Below, one piece after another: positions 31,003 through 43,400 of a DNA stretch of 64,000 bases. The translations under genes were made by a program, and so were the position numbers. Numbering within the stretch: the first letter of the stretch is position 1; every line of letters begins with the position of its first letter. The stretch comes from Paraconiothyrium sp. Pb-2020 (taxonomy: Eukaryota; Ascomycota; Dothideomycetes; Pleosporales; Didymosphaeriaceae). Location: positions 930,001 to 994,000 of the forward strand of contig JAJUBI010000001.1 of NCBI GenBank assembly GCA_022419385.1, read 5' to 3'. Below the pieces are notes generated by a model. It ran no database searches and was not told the DNA's origin. It saw nothing but the letters and a program-made list of their open reading frames with translations.

Positions 31003-31145
31003 ACTGCTTTATATACACGAGCTCACGAGCAATGCGGGGAACCCGAAAAGTGATAGCCCACCGCGAGACTGCCCCTCGGTCTTATCGATAAAGCACGTCG
31101 TAAACGCCGGTACCTCGGCCTTGAGGCCTCCCGCGATACGCAAAC
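31003..31145. promoter_or_regulatory. Very short divergent promoter between EFM5 and LACTB2-like genes
   Basis: Only 143 bases separate the two start codons. A TATATA sequence lies at about 31011 on this stretch. Both genes are housekeeping in type, so a bidirectional promoter is likely. Confidence 0.5.
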
Positions 31146-32152
31146 ATGCGCCTGCCATGGCGATTGCGTGCTCACTCTTCATTGTACAGACTGTACTCCA
31201 CCATGGTAGAACCACTGGCAGATCTACCCAAAGTCGAGAAGCTGAGTAGCCGTGTCATACGCGTGCTGGGAGGGAATCCGAGCAAGGTACGCAGTATCGC
31301 ATGCTGCTGTGTCGCGGGCGCTGACAAACGGACAGTTCACGTTGCAAGGTCCGCAGTAGCTTACCTTTCCAGCGAGTTGCTTGCGCCTAATCCATATTTA
31401 TAGGCACCAACACGTACATTGTCGGGCAGGGCGCGCAACGCCTCCTCATCGATACCGGCGAGGGCAAGCCCGAATGGATACAAAGCCTCAAGAGCGTGCT
31501 TGAAAACGAGAACATCACTATCTCGAAGGCACTGATATCGCACTGGCACCACGATCACACGCAGGGCGTGCCCGACCTCCTCGCCCACTCGCCGTCCACC
31601 GTAGTCTACAAGCGCGACCCGCAGCCGGGTTGGGAGGACATCAAGGATGGACAGACGTTCACAACCGAGGGCGCAACGCTGCGCGCGTATTTCAGTCCCG
31701 GACATACCACAGATCACATGGCGTTTGTGCTTGAGGAGGAGAACGCCATGTTCACAGCGGACAACGTTCTAGGGCACGGTACCGCTGTCTTCGAGGATCT
31801 GGCTACATACATGAAGAGCCTGGACGGCATGGCTACGCAGTTCACCGGCCGCGCATATCCCGGCCACGGGCCCGTCATTTCAGACGGACCTGCAAAGGTG
31901 CGTGAATACATTGCGCACAGGAAGCAGCGTGAGAAGCAGGTGCTGGATGTGCTTCGGGAGGAACGCGAAGGCGGTTGGACGGCTATGGATATTGTAAAGG
32001 TAATTTACAAAGACTATCCGGAGAATTTGTGGGCACCAGCGGAGAAGGGTGTATTGCAGATATTGAGCAAGTTGGAGGGTGAGGGGAAGGTTGTGCAGGA
32101 GGGGAATAGTTGGAAATTGGTTGGGACGGAAGCTGGGAAGGCAGCACTTTAG
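31146..32152 (+). CDS. LACTB2-like metallo-beta-lactamase-fold hydrolase, probably mitochondrial
   Basis: Three exons (31146-31286, a 13-base micro-exon 31336-31348, and 31404-32152) encode 300 residues. The micro-exon supplies FTLQ and the first base of the next Gly; without it the conserved FTLQGTNTYIVG strand would be broken, so I trust it. The zinc motif HWHHDH is at 98-103, with later ligands in SPGHTTDH and YPGHGPV. The C-terminal region (ENLWAPAEKGVLQILSKLEGEGKV) is the winged-helix-like end of the LACTB2 family. Human LACTB2 is a mitochondrial endoribonuclease; here the first 20 residues (Arg-rich, no acids) look like a mitochondrial targeting peptide, with Met20 as a possible cytosolic start. 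Fungal relatives also include polyketide-releasing thioesterases, but no polyketide synthase is in this window. Confidence 0.88.
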
Positions 32153-32322
32153 CCCCGCCTATCCACGATTCCATGACCAATTAACGCCCAATTGCTACGC
32201 GAGCACCCCACAGTCTTCTATTGCCTTCAGACCGGAGTGCTACGCATAAAAGGGGTATATATATGGCTTTTTTGCTAAAATCGTCATCTGTCAAATATTG
32301 CTCTGCAATCGGTTCATGACCC

Positions 32323-32418
32323 GACGTAGTGTCAGAGTGGTTAATGAGTTAGACTTGAATTATATAATTCAGCTATCTAATGCCTTCGGGCGCGCAAGTT
32401 CGAATCTTGTCTACGTCG
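32323..32418 (+). tRNA. tRNA-Ser with anticodon TGA, containing a 15-base intron
   Basis: The acceptor stem GACGTAG pairs fully with CTACGTC, followed by discriminator G, which is the serine identity base. The D arm is TCA/TGA with a GTGGTTAA loop. The anticodon stem TTAGA/TCTAA closes a loop with anticodon TGA at 32356-32358. The T arm is GCAAG-TTCGAAT-CTTGT. A long variable arm (GCC-TTC-GGGC) is typical of serine tRNA. The intron, 32360-32374, lies at the usual place one base after the anticodon and is AT-rich. The B box GTTCGAATC is intact and a T6 run follows, so the gene should be functional. Confidence 0.92.
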
Positions 32419-32438
32419 AAAGATCGTTGGTAACCACC

Positions 32439-32444
32439 TTTTTT
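32439..32444 (+). terminator. RNA polymerase III terminator of tRNA-Ser
   Basis: A run of six T residues 21 bases past the tRNA 3' end, as expected for Pol III termination. Confidence 0.75.
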
Positions 32445-32881
32445 GAACTTTGTCCGCACGGCCCCGATGATATTTTTTGCTCAGCATGCCACGCTCGCGT
32501 GCACGTACTCGTGGTGTGACAACTGCGTTGCGGTAAGGGGAGGAGGGGGGGCCTCGGATGGCATGTAGTGGCCTCCATCCCGCCTCACTCTGCAGGCGGC
32601 TGTAGGCAGCAAATCGACGTCGCACGTCTTCTTTGTACTCTATTGCTGCAGAGGGGATCTCTATGGTAATGCAGAGAGGGGTCATGCATTGGGAGGATTT
32701 GCCCGTTGCTATTCGTCATCCTTGACGGCTTTAATTGTAGCCATGTCTCTTCTAACCGGCCACGACAATGGAAGATACACGGAACCGCTTGGACCCATAG
32801 CTGCATTGCTTTTATCGCGTCGCGTGTGTTATTAGCATTTGAAAAGAAATCGCTGCTTCGATGGCGATATCGAGAGAACCT

Positions 32882-32932
<51 letters not shown>

Positions 32933-33684
32933 GTAAGATTGGACTCTCATTGTCCCTTGGAAGAGATCAAAGATTCCTCGAACATGTCCGTAGGAAGCTA
33001 TGAGTCGTGTAACAAGTCTTCACTCTGTGGACAACTCCGACCTACAGGGCGCTCGTCAGATTGTGTCACAAGTATATGTACGAGTACAAGTTTCAGACTT
33101 TTGACTTAGATACCAGAGTATATCATACCATAGCAGCGCCTGTGGCGAGGCTACGATTGACCATAGTAATAGCCTACGTGGAGAGTCATTGATACCCGCC
33201 TCGTTGTATCTGGATGTGGCAAGAGCACAAACTTGCCCGGGGGAAAGGCGTCGGCTCCGGCGACTTTCTTGTTCGGCATAATTCATGTACCCAGATATCG
33301 GTGGTCGGGAGTCGGGATTGAAGGAAACCTACCGTACGAAAACATTAGCTTAAACCGCAATTATTTTGGTGAACCACCCCTGGGCACACAAGTCGTGACG
33401 TGTACGCCGAGAGGAGCACACAGAAGTACTGAACACAGGACAGCGCAAGGATTTGATGTTGGTATTGCAGAACCGCACATGTTGAATTTGGCAGCTGGCT
33501 ACATATCGTCAGACGTCTAAAACGCCTCTAGTATCTCTCCCATCCGATCCAATCCGGGAGTATCGTCAATCTTTCATTCCATTCCAGCCAGCCCAAACCA
33601 AATCGTCATGTTGAACTTTTCATAACACCATATCTAAACGCCAGTAAATGTCATATATTCATACACATCGGAAGAAGTGGTGGT
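32445..33684. other. Intergenic region with an AC microsatellite
   Basis: Apart from the dinucleotide repeat at 32884-32931, no gene is recognised. The end is the 3' flank of the SHMT gene. Confidence 0.45.
32884..32931. repeat. (AC)24 microsatellite
   Basis: Forty-eight bases of uninterrupted AC dinucleotide. The open frames through it on both strands are artefacts of the repeat. Confidence 0.97.
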
Positions 33685-35255
33685 CTAAATAGGAAGGGGG
33701 AAAGTGACAGCCCAGGCAGCGATCTCCTTCTTGAGGCTGTTGATCTCATCAACGGAGCCGCTGGCGACCTTGGCCTTGAAGTCCTTGAGCTTGTTGGCCT
33801 CCTTGGGGAGCTCGCCCTGGATCTTCTGGGTGAGCTTGATGACAGTGTCGACGTATCCGGCGATGCGCTTGAAGTCTTCCTCGCCGAGACCACGCGAGGT
33901 CATAGCCGGCGCGCCAATGCGGATACCCATTGGAGTGAGCGCAGACTGGTCACCAGGGGTGGTGTTCTTGTTGCAGGTGATGTTGACCTGCTCAAGGACG
34001 GCCTCAACACGCGCACCGTCGAGCTTGATGGGCTTCAGGTCAACGAGCACCATGTGGTTGTCGGTTCCGCCGGTAACGAGCGTGTAGCCGAGCTCGGTGA
34101 AGGCTACCTCAAGTGCCTTCGCGTTCTTGATGACCTGCTGCTGGTAGGCCTTGAATTCCTCGGACTGCGCCTGCTTGAGGGCCACGGCGAGCGCGGTGAT
34201 GGTGTGATTGTGAGGGCCACCCTGGTGGCCGGGGAATACGGAGAAGTTAATGGGCCCTTCAAGGTCGTAGAGGGTCTGCTTGCCAGTCTTTGCGTCGGTC
34301 TTGCGCACACCCTTGCGGAAGAAGATCATAGCACCACGGGGGCCACGGAGAGACTTGTGGGTAGTGGTTGTGACGATGTCGCAGTAAGGGAATGGCGACT
34401 TGTTTACACCAGCGGCGATAAGACCGGAGATGTGAGCCATGTCCATGAGGAGATAGGCACCAACCTTGTCGGCGATCTCGCGCATGCGGGCGTAGTCGAT
34501 TTCACGGCAGTAGGCGGAGGTTCCGGCGACAAGTACCTTGGGGCGGTACATGAGGGCGTTCTGCTCGAGCTGGTCGTAGTCGATAAGACCAGTCTTGAGG
34601 TCAACGCGGTAGGGGAAGGTTTCGAAGTAGGTAGAGACAGCGGAGATCCTGATCACGGTTAGCACAGTACTCATAATTCGCAAGCAGTGAACTCTGCGTA
34701 CTTCCTCTGTGGGGTCTGGTAACCATGGGACAAATGTCCGCCATGGGGCAAGTCCAAGCCCATGAGCCTGTCGTGGGGCCTCATGATGGCCTGGTATGCC
34801 TGCAGGTTTGCGGGGCTGCCGCTCAAGCACTGAACGTTGACGCCCCATTTCTCAGAGTCGAGACCGAAAGCCTGGAGAGCACGCTTCTGGCAGAGCAGCT
34901 CAATCTCGTCAATGTGCTGGTTACCGCCGTAGTAGCGGGCTCCGGGGTATCCCTCAGAGTACTTGTTGGACATAGCTGAGCCAAGGGCATCGAAGACAGC
35001 GCGGGACGTGACATTCTCAGAGGCAATGAGGAGGATGGACTCGCGTTGGCGCTGGAACTCTTTTTTCTGCGCCAATTAGTGTTTGCTATGTCATTGAGAG
35101 GGCTGTAGAGCATACCATGATCTCGTCGACCTGGGGATCCAGCTCGACCAAGTTCTTGTGCATCAACTACAGTGAGTCAGTAATCATTGTCCTCACGGTG
35201 CATTGTGCGGGGCACATACGTCCTTGTGGGACTCTGAGAGCGCGTAGGTAGACAT
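33685..35255 (-). CDS. SHM2: Serine hydroxymethyltransferase, cytosolic type
   Basis: Four exons (35255-35220, 35166-35116, 35066-34702, 34648-33685; introns 53, 49 and 53 bp) encode 471 residues. The enzyme interconverts serine plus tetrahydrofolate with glycine plus 5,10-methylene-tetrahydrofolate, feeding one-carbon metabolism. The PLP-binding lysine is K249 in TTTTHKSLRGPRG. Other signatures are SEGYPGARYYGGNQHIDEIE, GLDLPHGGHLSHG, LMDMAHISGL and FSVFPGHQGGPHNH. The first exon codes only for MSTYALSESHKD, without a mitochondrial leader, so this is the cytosolic isoform. Length matches the family. The two tiny first exons and their GTATGT/GTATGC donors were chosen because they restore the conserved LMHKNLVELDPQV start of the fold. 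Confidence 0.95.
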
Positions 35256-36079
35256 GATGGGAAGATTGGTGTGAAATCAAGGAGAAAGGGTATCAAGCGG
35301 AAGATGAAAGGGACGAGAGCTGCTGGAAAGAACAGCAGCGCGCTCGGTGGAGGGTTTGCTATTTCAATACATGCACCAACGCGAGACCAACGGTGATTTT
35401 TTTGCGAGGGGCAGCGGCGCTAGGCGATATGCGGCCTGGCGTTCCCCGAATCGGAGCCCGACCCTGGGCTGGCCTCCGATGATGCAGATCCGCTTTCGAA
35501 AAGCGACCGGCGTGGAGCAAGCAAATCCGGAGTGACATTTCTGTAGACCAGTAAAGTCCCCGCTGATATTGTCAACACGAAGAGGAGTAATGGAAGGCTT
35601 ATACGCATGAAGATGCCGGTTCCCAAGCCCGCGCTCCCGACGGAAAGTGCTCCTTCTTGCCGCGGGTAGAGTTGTTCTTACGAATGAGGAAAGCTCAACC
35701 ATCGCTCTCACGTAGTCTTACACCAACACAATCTAATGCAGTTGAAGTTTGGCGAGATGGAATCGACTTTTTTCAGTCTTCATTCATTCATTCTACATAA
35801 ATACAGCCCACTTGGGTCCTCCAACACTAATCATTCCTTGTCTCGTCCATCAAATCCATCAATTGCTTACCATGCCGAATGTACACCAACGCCGGATATG
35901 CCAAATATGCTGTCTGAGCAGCAAGCTGCTGTCGCATCGTGAAAGGGTATGTAACTGGTCTGAATCGAAGCGTCATAAGCAAAACTGCTCGGCGCCAAAT
36001 ATCCACATGCCATCAGCAACTCTCGTCTCGTATCGTATTATCCTCCATAAAGTGAATGCGCAAGTGTGAATGCAAGCGC
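35256..36079. other. Intergenic region upstream of SHMT
   Basis: It contains the SHMT promoter on the minus strand and the 3' flank of the Fig1-like gene. Short frames only; no recognised feature. Confidence 0.45.
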
Positions 36080-36995
36080 TTAGTCGTTGTCGGTCAGACG
36101 GTCCAGCACGATGATGCTCAGAATCATAACCAGCAGACCGATAGTTACAATGATCAGCAGTACGAAGCCAAACCAGCCGAGCACCATAGCGCTTGTGCCG
36201 ACGCCAGCTTTTACACTGCCATTCCCTAGATCTTGCGCTATCGTTGCCGCTGCGACCGACGCAGTGTGCTGCCAAAGAACCGAGACGAGGACGAAGATCG
36301 AGGCGATGAAGATGAGCGCGAGGGCGACTTGAGATACCGGTCTGGAGGGGAAGGGCTTGATGTCGACCTCGGAGCCGGTTTCCCTATCGCGCTCTTCGTG
36401 CCAGCCGGGGAATGTCGCGAGCAGGACAAAGCAGAAGAACGCGAGGATAATGGCGACGATGAGTAGGTAGGGGAATACCACGGCATCCTTGAAGGTCGAT
36501 GCAACCCAGACAAGGTTGAGCGGGTCTTGGTCGACCGAAACACCCTGCACCAGCGCCGTGGCATTGTTGGAGCAGATGTAGTCGCCGCCGTCTTTGTTGA
36601 TGCAAATGCCAAAGTAGCCCACACGCACGGCGAGTTGAGCGTTCCCGACGATGTTTGCGATGGCTGCGGTGACTCCGGGGTCGACTTGCTCGGTGGAGTA
36701 GGAGGGCGTGTACTTTTCGTACCACATGGAGATGAGGAAGATGCCAGGTATGAGTGGTGATGTGGAGGAGCAACCTGCTAGTAATAATGCTAAAAATCAT
36801 CAGTAGTTGCATGCTGTACACGGGCATCTCGTACTCACATAATAGTATTATAGCGATGGCTATCAAAATCATAAGCACATGGTGGTAGCCAAGAAACGGT
36901 ATCAGCCCTGAGCAATGTTAGCAATGACTTTTCGTTGCAAAGCGAGACAAACTAAACGCACGTTGCATGCTAACTGCGAACCGCATGTTCGCCAT
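36080..36995 (-). CDS. FIG1: Fig1-family calcium regulator/membrane fusion protein
   Basis: Three exons (36995-36962, 36907-36839, 36789-36080; introns 54 and 49 bp) encode 270 residues. Four membrane helices are visible: one in PFLGYHHVLMILIAIAIILL, and others around VVFPYLLIVAIILAFFCFVLL, ALALIFIASIFVLVSVLW and MVLGWFGFVLLIIVTIGLLVMI. The first extracellular loop holds LLAGCSSTSPLIPGIFLISM, then VGYFGICIN and a second Cys in YICSNNA, which is the Fig1 family pattern. In yeast, Fig1 supports calcium influx and cell fusion during mating; filamentous fungal homologues act in hyphal growth, mating and conidiation. The first exon encodes MANMRFAVSMQ; a later Met (MQR) is an alternative start. 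Location is the plasma membrane. Confidence 0.83.
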
Positions 36996-38984
36996 GGTGT
37001 GCTAATTCTCTTTCTGTCTCGTCTGCTCTGGAATGCGATCCGATCTCCTGGCGCCCAAGAGGGCCGGAGCGCGCGTGCGGTGGAACACAGTCAGAGTCTG
37101 CGTGGGCGTGTCTGCAAAGAATGAGGAGCGAGCGAGTGAATTGTCTCGGTCCTAGGAATGTGGACGGTTTGGTATGCAGGTAGCGTGGGTCTCGCGATAG
37201 CGTGCGCGTGGTGGGTAGCTTTTGAAGCTCCGCTCGGAATCTCAACTGCGACCAACGACTGTCAGAATACCTCCTGTCGCTAGAGGGAGAATTGGGGGAG
37301 AGAGTAGGAGAGAGTGTTTAGCTTAGGATGTGTTCCAGCCTTTGTTCCAGCCCGAATACTTTTTGCTGCGCTGAAATTCGTGAGGTTGGGGTACTTGGTG
37401 TGGCTGGGCGAGATGCCAGCCTCCTCGAACTGTAAACACTGGCGCCCGGGGCAACCACCAACGAGAGAACGTCATCGCCCCCAGCCTCGCCAACACACCA
37501 ATCATCAGAGCCAGCGCATTAAATCGGACATTTAATTCCTGGGATTCGCGTGCAGTCGCGCTTCGGTTCCTGTATCTCCGCGAGCTTGACTTCGGTGTGG
37601 AGGTCCCTTTCGTCGACACGCAATCTCTCCCAGCCTCTTCGTTCTGCACCGCAACGTGGCATGCCAGTCGCGAGACGGAATCGATATCAACATGGCCAGA
37701 CCGCTTCTTGCGCATTGCCATTATTGCTCATCGGCACCGGCGTCCGTCCGTCCAGCTCATGTCGTCCCTCAGAAATTCGTTCTGCGGATATTGACATTTC
37801 TCGCTCTCTCATTGCGCCTCCCTCATCTCGTTGGAGGCTAGTCTCGTCTGAGCTGACGCTTTTTGGATGATTGCCCTTCAGTTCTAATGCATTTTGCACA
37901 ACGCGTCCCAGATCATGCAAATGTCATCTTTTCTTAAGAACGGGTTTGAGGATGGGTTCCAGCATCCTTGACAATGCAGCGGTCGCTATGTTGAGGTCTG
38001 CACAGTAAAAGGTATCTCCTGAGGATTTGCCTCACAGTCCTTGTGCAATGAGCGGCTGCATGCCTCTTACCCTGACGAGACAGGCTGCGGAAATGGCTTT
38101 CAGGATCATGAGCTTTTTTTTTTAGCAGCAACGACTGCGCTGCTCGAGGCTGTTCTGCCTGCTGATGGCGCACAACGATGGTTTAGACTAGTATTCTCCT
38201 GCAGCGGGAGGGTCTTCTCTGCCCGCCACTGATCCAGTCTTCTCTATAGCGCGTCATGGTTAGTGAGCGGGTCATTCGGATCGTTCCCGTTGTCATGTTG
38301 GGCAAATGTCGCCGCCCTGTGGAGCTGTTTGCGATCGCCGCAATGCCATACAGAATTTCGATGGAGCAGCACGTCACAGTCAGCTGCACATACAGGCAAA
38401 AGTACAGGCAAAAGGCATTGATCAACTGCCGAAAGAATCGCAAACCAGATTCGGCACCGCGTAAGATCGAATTGCTATCAGTTTCACATGCGGCAGCTGG
38501 CCGAACCCTGATTTGACAGATTGCGCTTGACCACATTCGTCGATAGCGCCTGCATCAAGCCACAACGGTATGACGTAGCGCTGCCACCCTCAAACAAACA
38601 CGCGGAGGAAAACGCAACCTCACGCAAATTCTCGTGCGAAGCCGCCAATGAGAGCGATTAAGACGCTTCGCCATCGAGATCAACATTACCCGCGCTAGTA
38701 TTGTATCCAGTGTTCGCCCTCGCTGTGACGTTCAGCGATCGACTTCAGTCATGCGCTCCTACCAGAGTCTGTTTGTTCCAGGCTATCAGAACCCTGGAGC
38801 TCGATGGAAGGAGCAATGTAGGCCATGACGTACCTGTTATTCGAAGGCCGCGGTGGAAGGGACATGAAAGTACTTAAGAGGCCACCTCTGCTACCACTCT
38901 AGCTCCTCATCAACGCCTACAATCAACTCCTACAACAAAGCAACTTTACACTCAAACCAAACCTTCAACCAAACAACCATCACC
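36996..38984. other. Intergenic region of about 2 kb upstream of the HSP9/12 gene
   Basis: No convincing gene. The last 100 bases are C/A-rich with few G, a leader type common before highly expressed fungal genes, and end in a good start context (catcaccATG). Confidence 0.45.
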
Positions 38985-39307
38985 ATGTCTGACCACGGCC
39001 GCAAGGATCTCCACACCAAGATCGGTGAGGGCATCACCCCCGACTCCACCAAGTCCACCCAACAGAAGATGAAGGAGACCGTCACCGACACTGGCGACAA
39101 GTTCGCTCGGTATGCTACCTCGTGTCCCTCCTCATCGTTATCACGCTAATGAACATTCGCAGTGGCGCCCAACCCGACCACGACAAGTCTCTTGGCCAGG
39201 AGGCCTCCGACAAGGTCTCCCGCAGCCACGACCGCGAGGCCCACGGCTCCTCCGGCGGCTCCATCCTCGACAAGACCAAGGGCGCTCTCGGCCTTGACAA
39301 GCACTAG
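38985..39307 (+). CDS. HSP12: HSP9/HSP12-family small stress protein
   Basis: Two exons (38985-39109 and 39163-39307, 53-bp intron with GCTAAT branch) encode 89 residues. The N-terminal block (MSDHGRKDLHTKIGEGITPD then STQQKMKET.TDTGDKFAR) and the C-terminal GAQPDHDKSLGQEASDKV are the conserved HSP9/HSP12 (WH11) family segments. These very hydrophilic proteins lack structure in solution, fold into helices at membranes and protect cells in heat, osmotic and stationary-phase stress. Glycine-rich SSGGSILDKTKGALGLDKH closes the protein. The intron falls within the Arg codon between the two blocks. The C/A-rich leader suggests strong expression. Confidence 0.93.
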
Positions 39308-40460
39308 ATGCTACGACTGTACGACAATACCTTTATACGATGACTGGAGGATGGATGATCGGTGCCGACCTACGGCTATACGATATATGATACCAAGCCC
39401 TTTGGCTAGCTGGAAACAGTAATGAAATGAAGTCACTCTAAGAATCATCGCTTTTGCATTGTGATGGTTGCCATGCATGTGTATCGTGTAGATCACTGTT
39501 CTTTCGTTGACACTAATCCAGCTTCTTCTACGTCAAAGCTGTTGCATTTTCCTCACGTCTCCGAAATCTCAAGTTGATAGCGTGAGTACTTTTCTCTTAT
39601 ACCTACCCGACCACAAGCTGCGGAATCCCGACTCAGATCACCACCAGTGCGGTCATGAAAGCGATCGGTACGACAGCGTTCTGCAGGTCCGATGAGTTGA
39701 TTTTTGGCACCCAAACACAACGAATACTAACCCTAAGGTTTATGTGTAAGCTACTTGATTATGTAAGCTACCTTGGACCCAAACTGAAATTGAACGAAGA
39801 CGAACCACAAGTCTCTAGAGGATTGCAAAGACCAGATGATGAGTACTCGGTCTATCTCCGGCGACAAAGGTAAGAAACCTCTACAGTATGTTCAATTAAC
39901 TACCTAACCAATTTAGCAAGGCTTAGCTGGTGTGTGGCGCCTGCCACCGACCAACTATCCTTCTTCCAACACCATTGCCCAAACTTCATCACGAGTCTTG
40001 TCAACTCGGTTACCAAGATTCAATCCCACGTGAGCTATGCATTGTCTCATGTCCATGGTGCTCCATGTTCGTCGCCGTCCTCAGCGGTGCGGGGGAGAAA
40101 TCTGAGGTCGGTCGGCGGGACGGCCCCCAACTTGCTACCGCCAGCCGCACTACGCTAGCGTCGGCGAGACCCAATTAGCTGCAGTAGGACATGCTCAAAA
40201 TACAAATGAGACGGATGGTGGCTGGAGCCAGACGACATCGGGCGAATGCTACAATGATCAGCAACCTCGACCGACATCTACAAGAATGAGCCGGACCCCA
40301 AAAGCGGGCTACAACTGCATACAACTCAGTGTAAAGCGCCAGCTCAAATACAGTAATTTCGGTGTCGGCCTATTGCATAGGCTTTTGTCCCAAGACCACA
40401 CACACGGTACGATCGACCTGCCTTCGATGTGAAGGTGTATGCGAACCACAGCCTTCGAAT
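39308..40460. other. Intergenic region upstream of the NLR gene
   Basis: The frame used by exon 1 of the receptor is open from 40362, but nothing before ATG 40461 is conserved. No other gene is seen. Confidence 0.45.
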
Positions 40461-43400
40461 ATGGCAGAGAAACCAGAGATAAAACGCATCAAGGAGGAGC
40501 TTGATAAAGACACCAGAGATGTATCGGATCTATGGAACGAGGCGCTACGAAACTACAAGGGCATTGTCGGCGAGGGTCTTGTGCCCACCTACACCAGTGT
40601 GGACGAGATGATCAAGACTGGTACGGAGCAAATGAATGCTTTCCATAAGTTTCGCCATGACAGCAAGAAGGTGGATAAACTGCGTAGCTTGTTCGCATCG
40701 AACTTGGATTATATTGAGAAGGGTGCGCAGCAGATCATCGCTGCGGCAACACCAGCATTCCCTCCTGCGGCCGCGATCGGGACGGCGCTAACTTACATGC
40801 TTACAGTAAGTGCGCCGAACATTATCAGATGTGAAGCTCAAAGACTAACGTTCGATTAGGCTTGCAGGCAAGTCTCAGCCGACTATGATGTGGTAACAGC
40901 TTTCTTCGAAGACATGAATGCATTTCTTCAGCGCATTACAATTCTTGAGTCGAGGCTACCGAGTTATCCAGCGTATCGCAACTGCCTGATGGACGTTTTC
41001 ACTTCCGTCTTAGAAATGTGCGGGTTTGCAACGAAGTACATTCAGCTGAAGCGTTTCAAGAAATGGATCCTGAACATGATTCGTGGGCAAGACGACGAAC
41101 TTGCAGGGGCCCGCAAGAAGATGGACACGAGGATGTCCCGCCTGCAGAGTGCCACGGAATATGCTATCCTCGGTAACACGGAAAAGTTGCAGACGATGAG
41201 TGCTGAATTGAAGGAGAACGAGGAGATGCAGACACGCATGCTCGAAGAGCAGAGTAAAATGCTTACGACAGTGATAGAGAGCCAGGAAAATGTACGCAAC
41301 GACCTCAAAGATATTCGAAAATTGTTAAATGTCTTTCAAGAGCAGCGAAAGGAAGAATCGCACGGTGGGAAGCAGAAGAGCGCAATCGGGAAACCTCCAA
41401 CGTCCAACCGCGTCAGGACTTTCTTCTATGACTACATTGACCCTGCTTACGAGCATCGCAACATCAAGGAATCCTTGATACCGGAGATGTCGAAATGGTT
41501 TTTGGAAGACGATGAGTGGGCTGCTTGGCTCGCGCAAGACAAAGAAAAGGAAACCTCGAAACTGATCTACATCGCTGGCCCACCAGGTTCTGGAAAAAGT
41601 CATATCGCTTACACTGCTCATGAACGACTAGTTCAGTTGGCGGAACAAGACCCTTCTCGGAACACTTGTGTTGTACATTTCTATTTCCGAGAGACCAGAA
41701 ACGAGACAAGGTGTTTTTACAACGCCATCAACTGGCTCGTCATACAAATGGCCGAACGCAGCAATCACTTGTGCGAAAAAATCAATGTTGAGCTTTCCCG
41801 CGAAGACACCGACATCGACATTAACGACTGGAAAGACATCTGGAAGAAAATTATCGCACCGCTTTTTAATAGCTCATCGACGTCTCGCCTACAGATTGTG
41901 TTTGACGGTTTGGATGAATTGGCTCCTGATGGCGTACAACGTCCCGCAGGACTTGAGTTCCTGAAGACGGTCGCAGAGTCAGACCTAAACATCAGTGTTC
42001 TGTGCACAACGCGTTCTACCTCCACGGCAACTACATTTCCAAAACAGCTGGACGAGGTTGGAAGTAAGAGTATAATGGTGACGAAGGAAAAGCAACTGCC
42101 AGACTACAAGACTTTGATATGGCATCACCTCGATAATGACGCAGGTTTGAAGAAGCTGAGTCAATATATGAGGCAGAGAGTATCCAGTACGCTAGAGGAG
42201 AAGGCCGATTGTCTTCTATATGCGGAACATATCCTCCGAAGATTCAATAACTTAAGTCGAGAGCCGCTCATCCTTCGACACTTGGAACATGAAATGCCGG
42301 ACAATCTTCAACAGCTATACAGTGTCATTTTGTCTGACCTACTGCGCAAGACGAACAGTGAACAACGAAAAGCCCTGAAGACCCTGTTCTTATGGATCGC
42401 CTTCGCTGTGCGTCCTATCACTCTGTCTGAGGCCATGATCATCGTTAAGCTCTCGCCAGGAGATCTTGATCTAGAAGAAGAGCTACAAGATCCTCAACTC
42501 GGTCGTTTCCTGCGGATTGCTGACCGCATTGAAGAGGTAGATCTGTCATCTCCCTCAGCGGATTCTGATCTGGACGAATTGCAGGAGCAAGGAAGTCGTC
42601 ACGAAAGCGCTTCCGATGATTGGAACCTGCCGCTAAAGTTTCAAGAGCGCTCCATGCGCGACTACTTCCGCGTCGCCAAATTTGACGAGGATCCCGATAG
42701 CTTGCGCACCACGGGCTTCGAGGCACACCGACAGATATTTGTTACACTCTCTCGAATCCTATGCGAGAAATCTGACACGGGTATCAGTGATAGGCTGCGT
42801 GGATTCGCAGGAAGCTCCTGGTTCATGCATCTGGGCTGGGTTTGGTGGTACAATAAGCTTGGCCGCCCGACGGAGGAACAAAAAATCGAGCTCCTAGAAG
42901 CCATGACTAGAGTGTTTAATGGTGAAGGTGAATCAGGTGCCAACATTGAGAAGCAGGATATTTACTACGAATATCTCGGCACGAACGGCTTAGAAACGAA
43001 GGTAAAATACTTTTCGGAGGTTGCGAGTGAGGTAGGAGAAGGCAAGCTTAAAGAAGGCACCAGCGCGTGGATCAAAGAGATATCAACCAGCTGGGAGAAA
43101 GCTTTCGTCAATCTGGCGAAAGCTCACATCCGGAGGTGGTTTTCCGCAACGGATCTGAAGTCTGCTCAGCAGTCATACAGATTTGCACGGAGTGCATTGG
43201 GCATGGTAGGTATCCTTTGTTGTTCTTCTTGATCGCACTGTAACCGATTTCTGAAGTGGACACCTGCTAACTTCTCACCAGACTGATCTCAAGGATCTTA
43301 AACAAGAAATTGATTACGATGAAGACTCCGATGAAGAGACCTTCAACTCCGAAGAGATCTTAGCCATCTCTAAAGCATTTCCGGATATTACGGACCAGAA

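Noticed and set aside
32585..32950. Frames rich in Cys-Val or Thr-His
   Set aside because: They are translations of the AC microsatellite.
37323..37721. Minus-strand frame of 132 codons
   Set aside because: No domain, and overlapping frames on the plus strand are of equal length; treated as promoter-side intergenic DNA.
39722..39740. Telomere-like ctaaccctaa
   Set aside because: A single isolated copy inside ordinary intergenic sequence, not an array.
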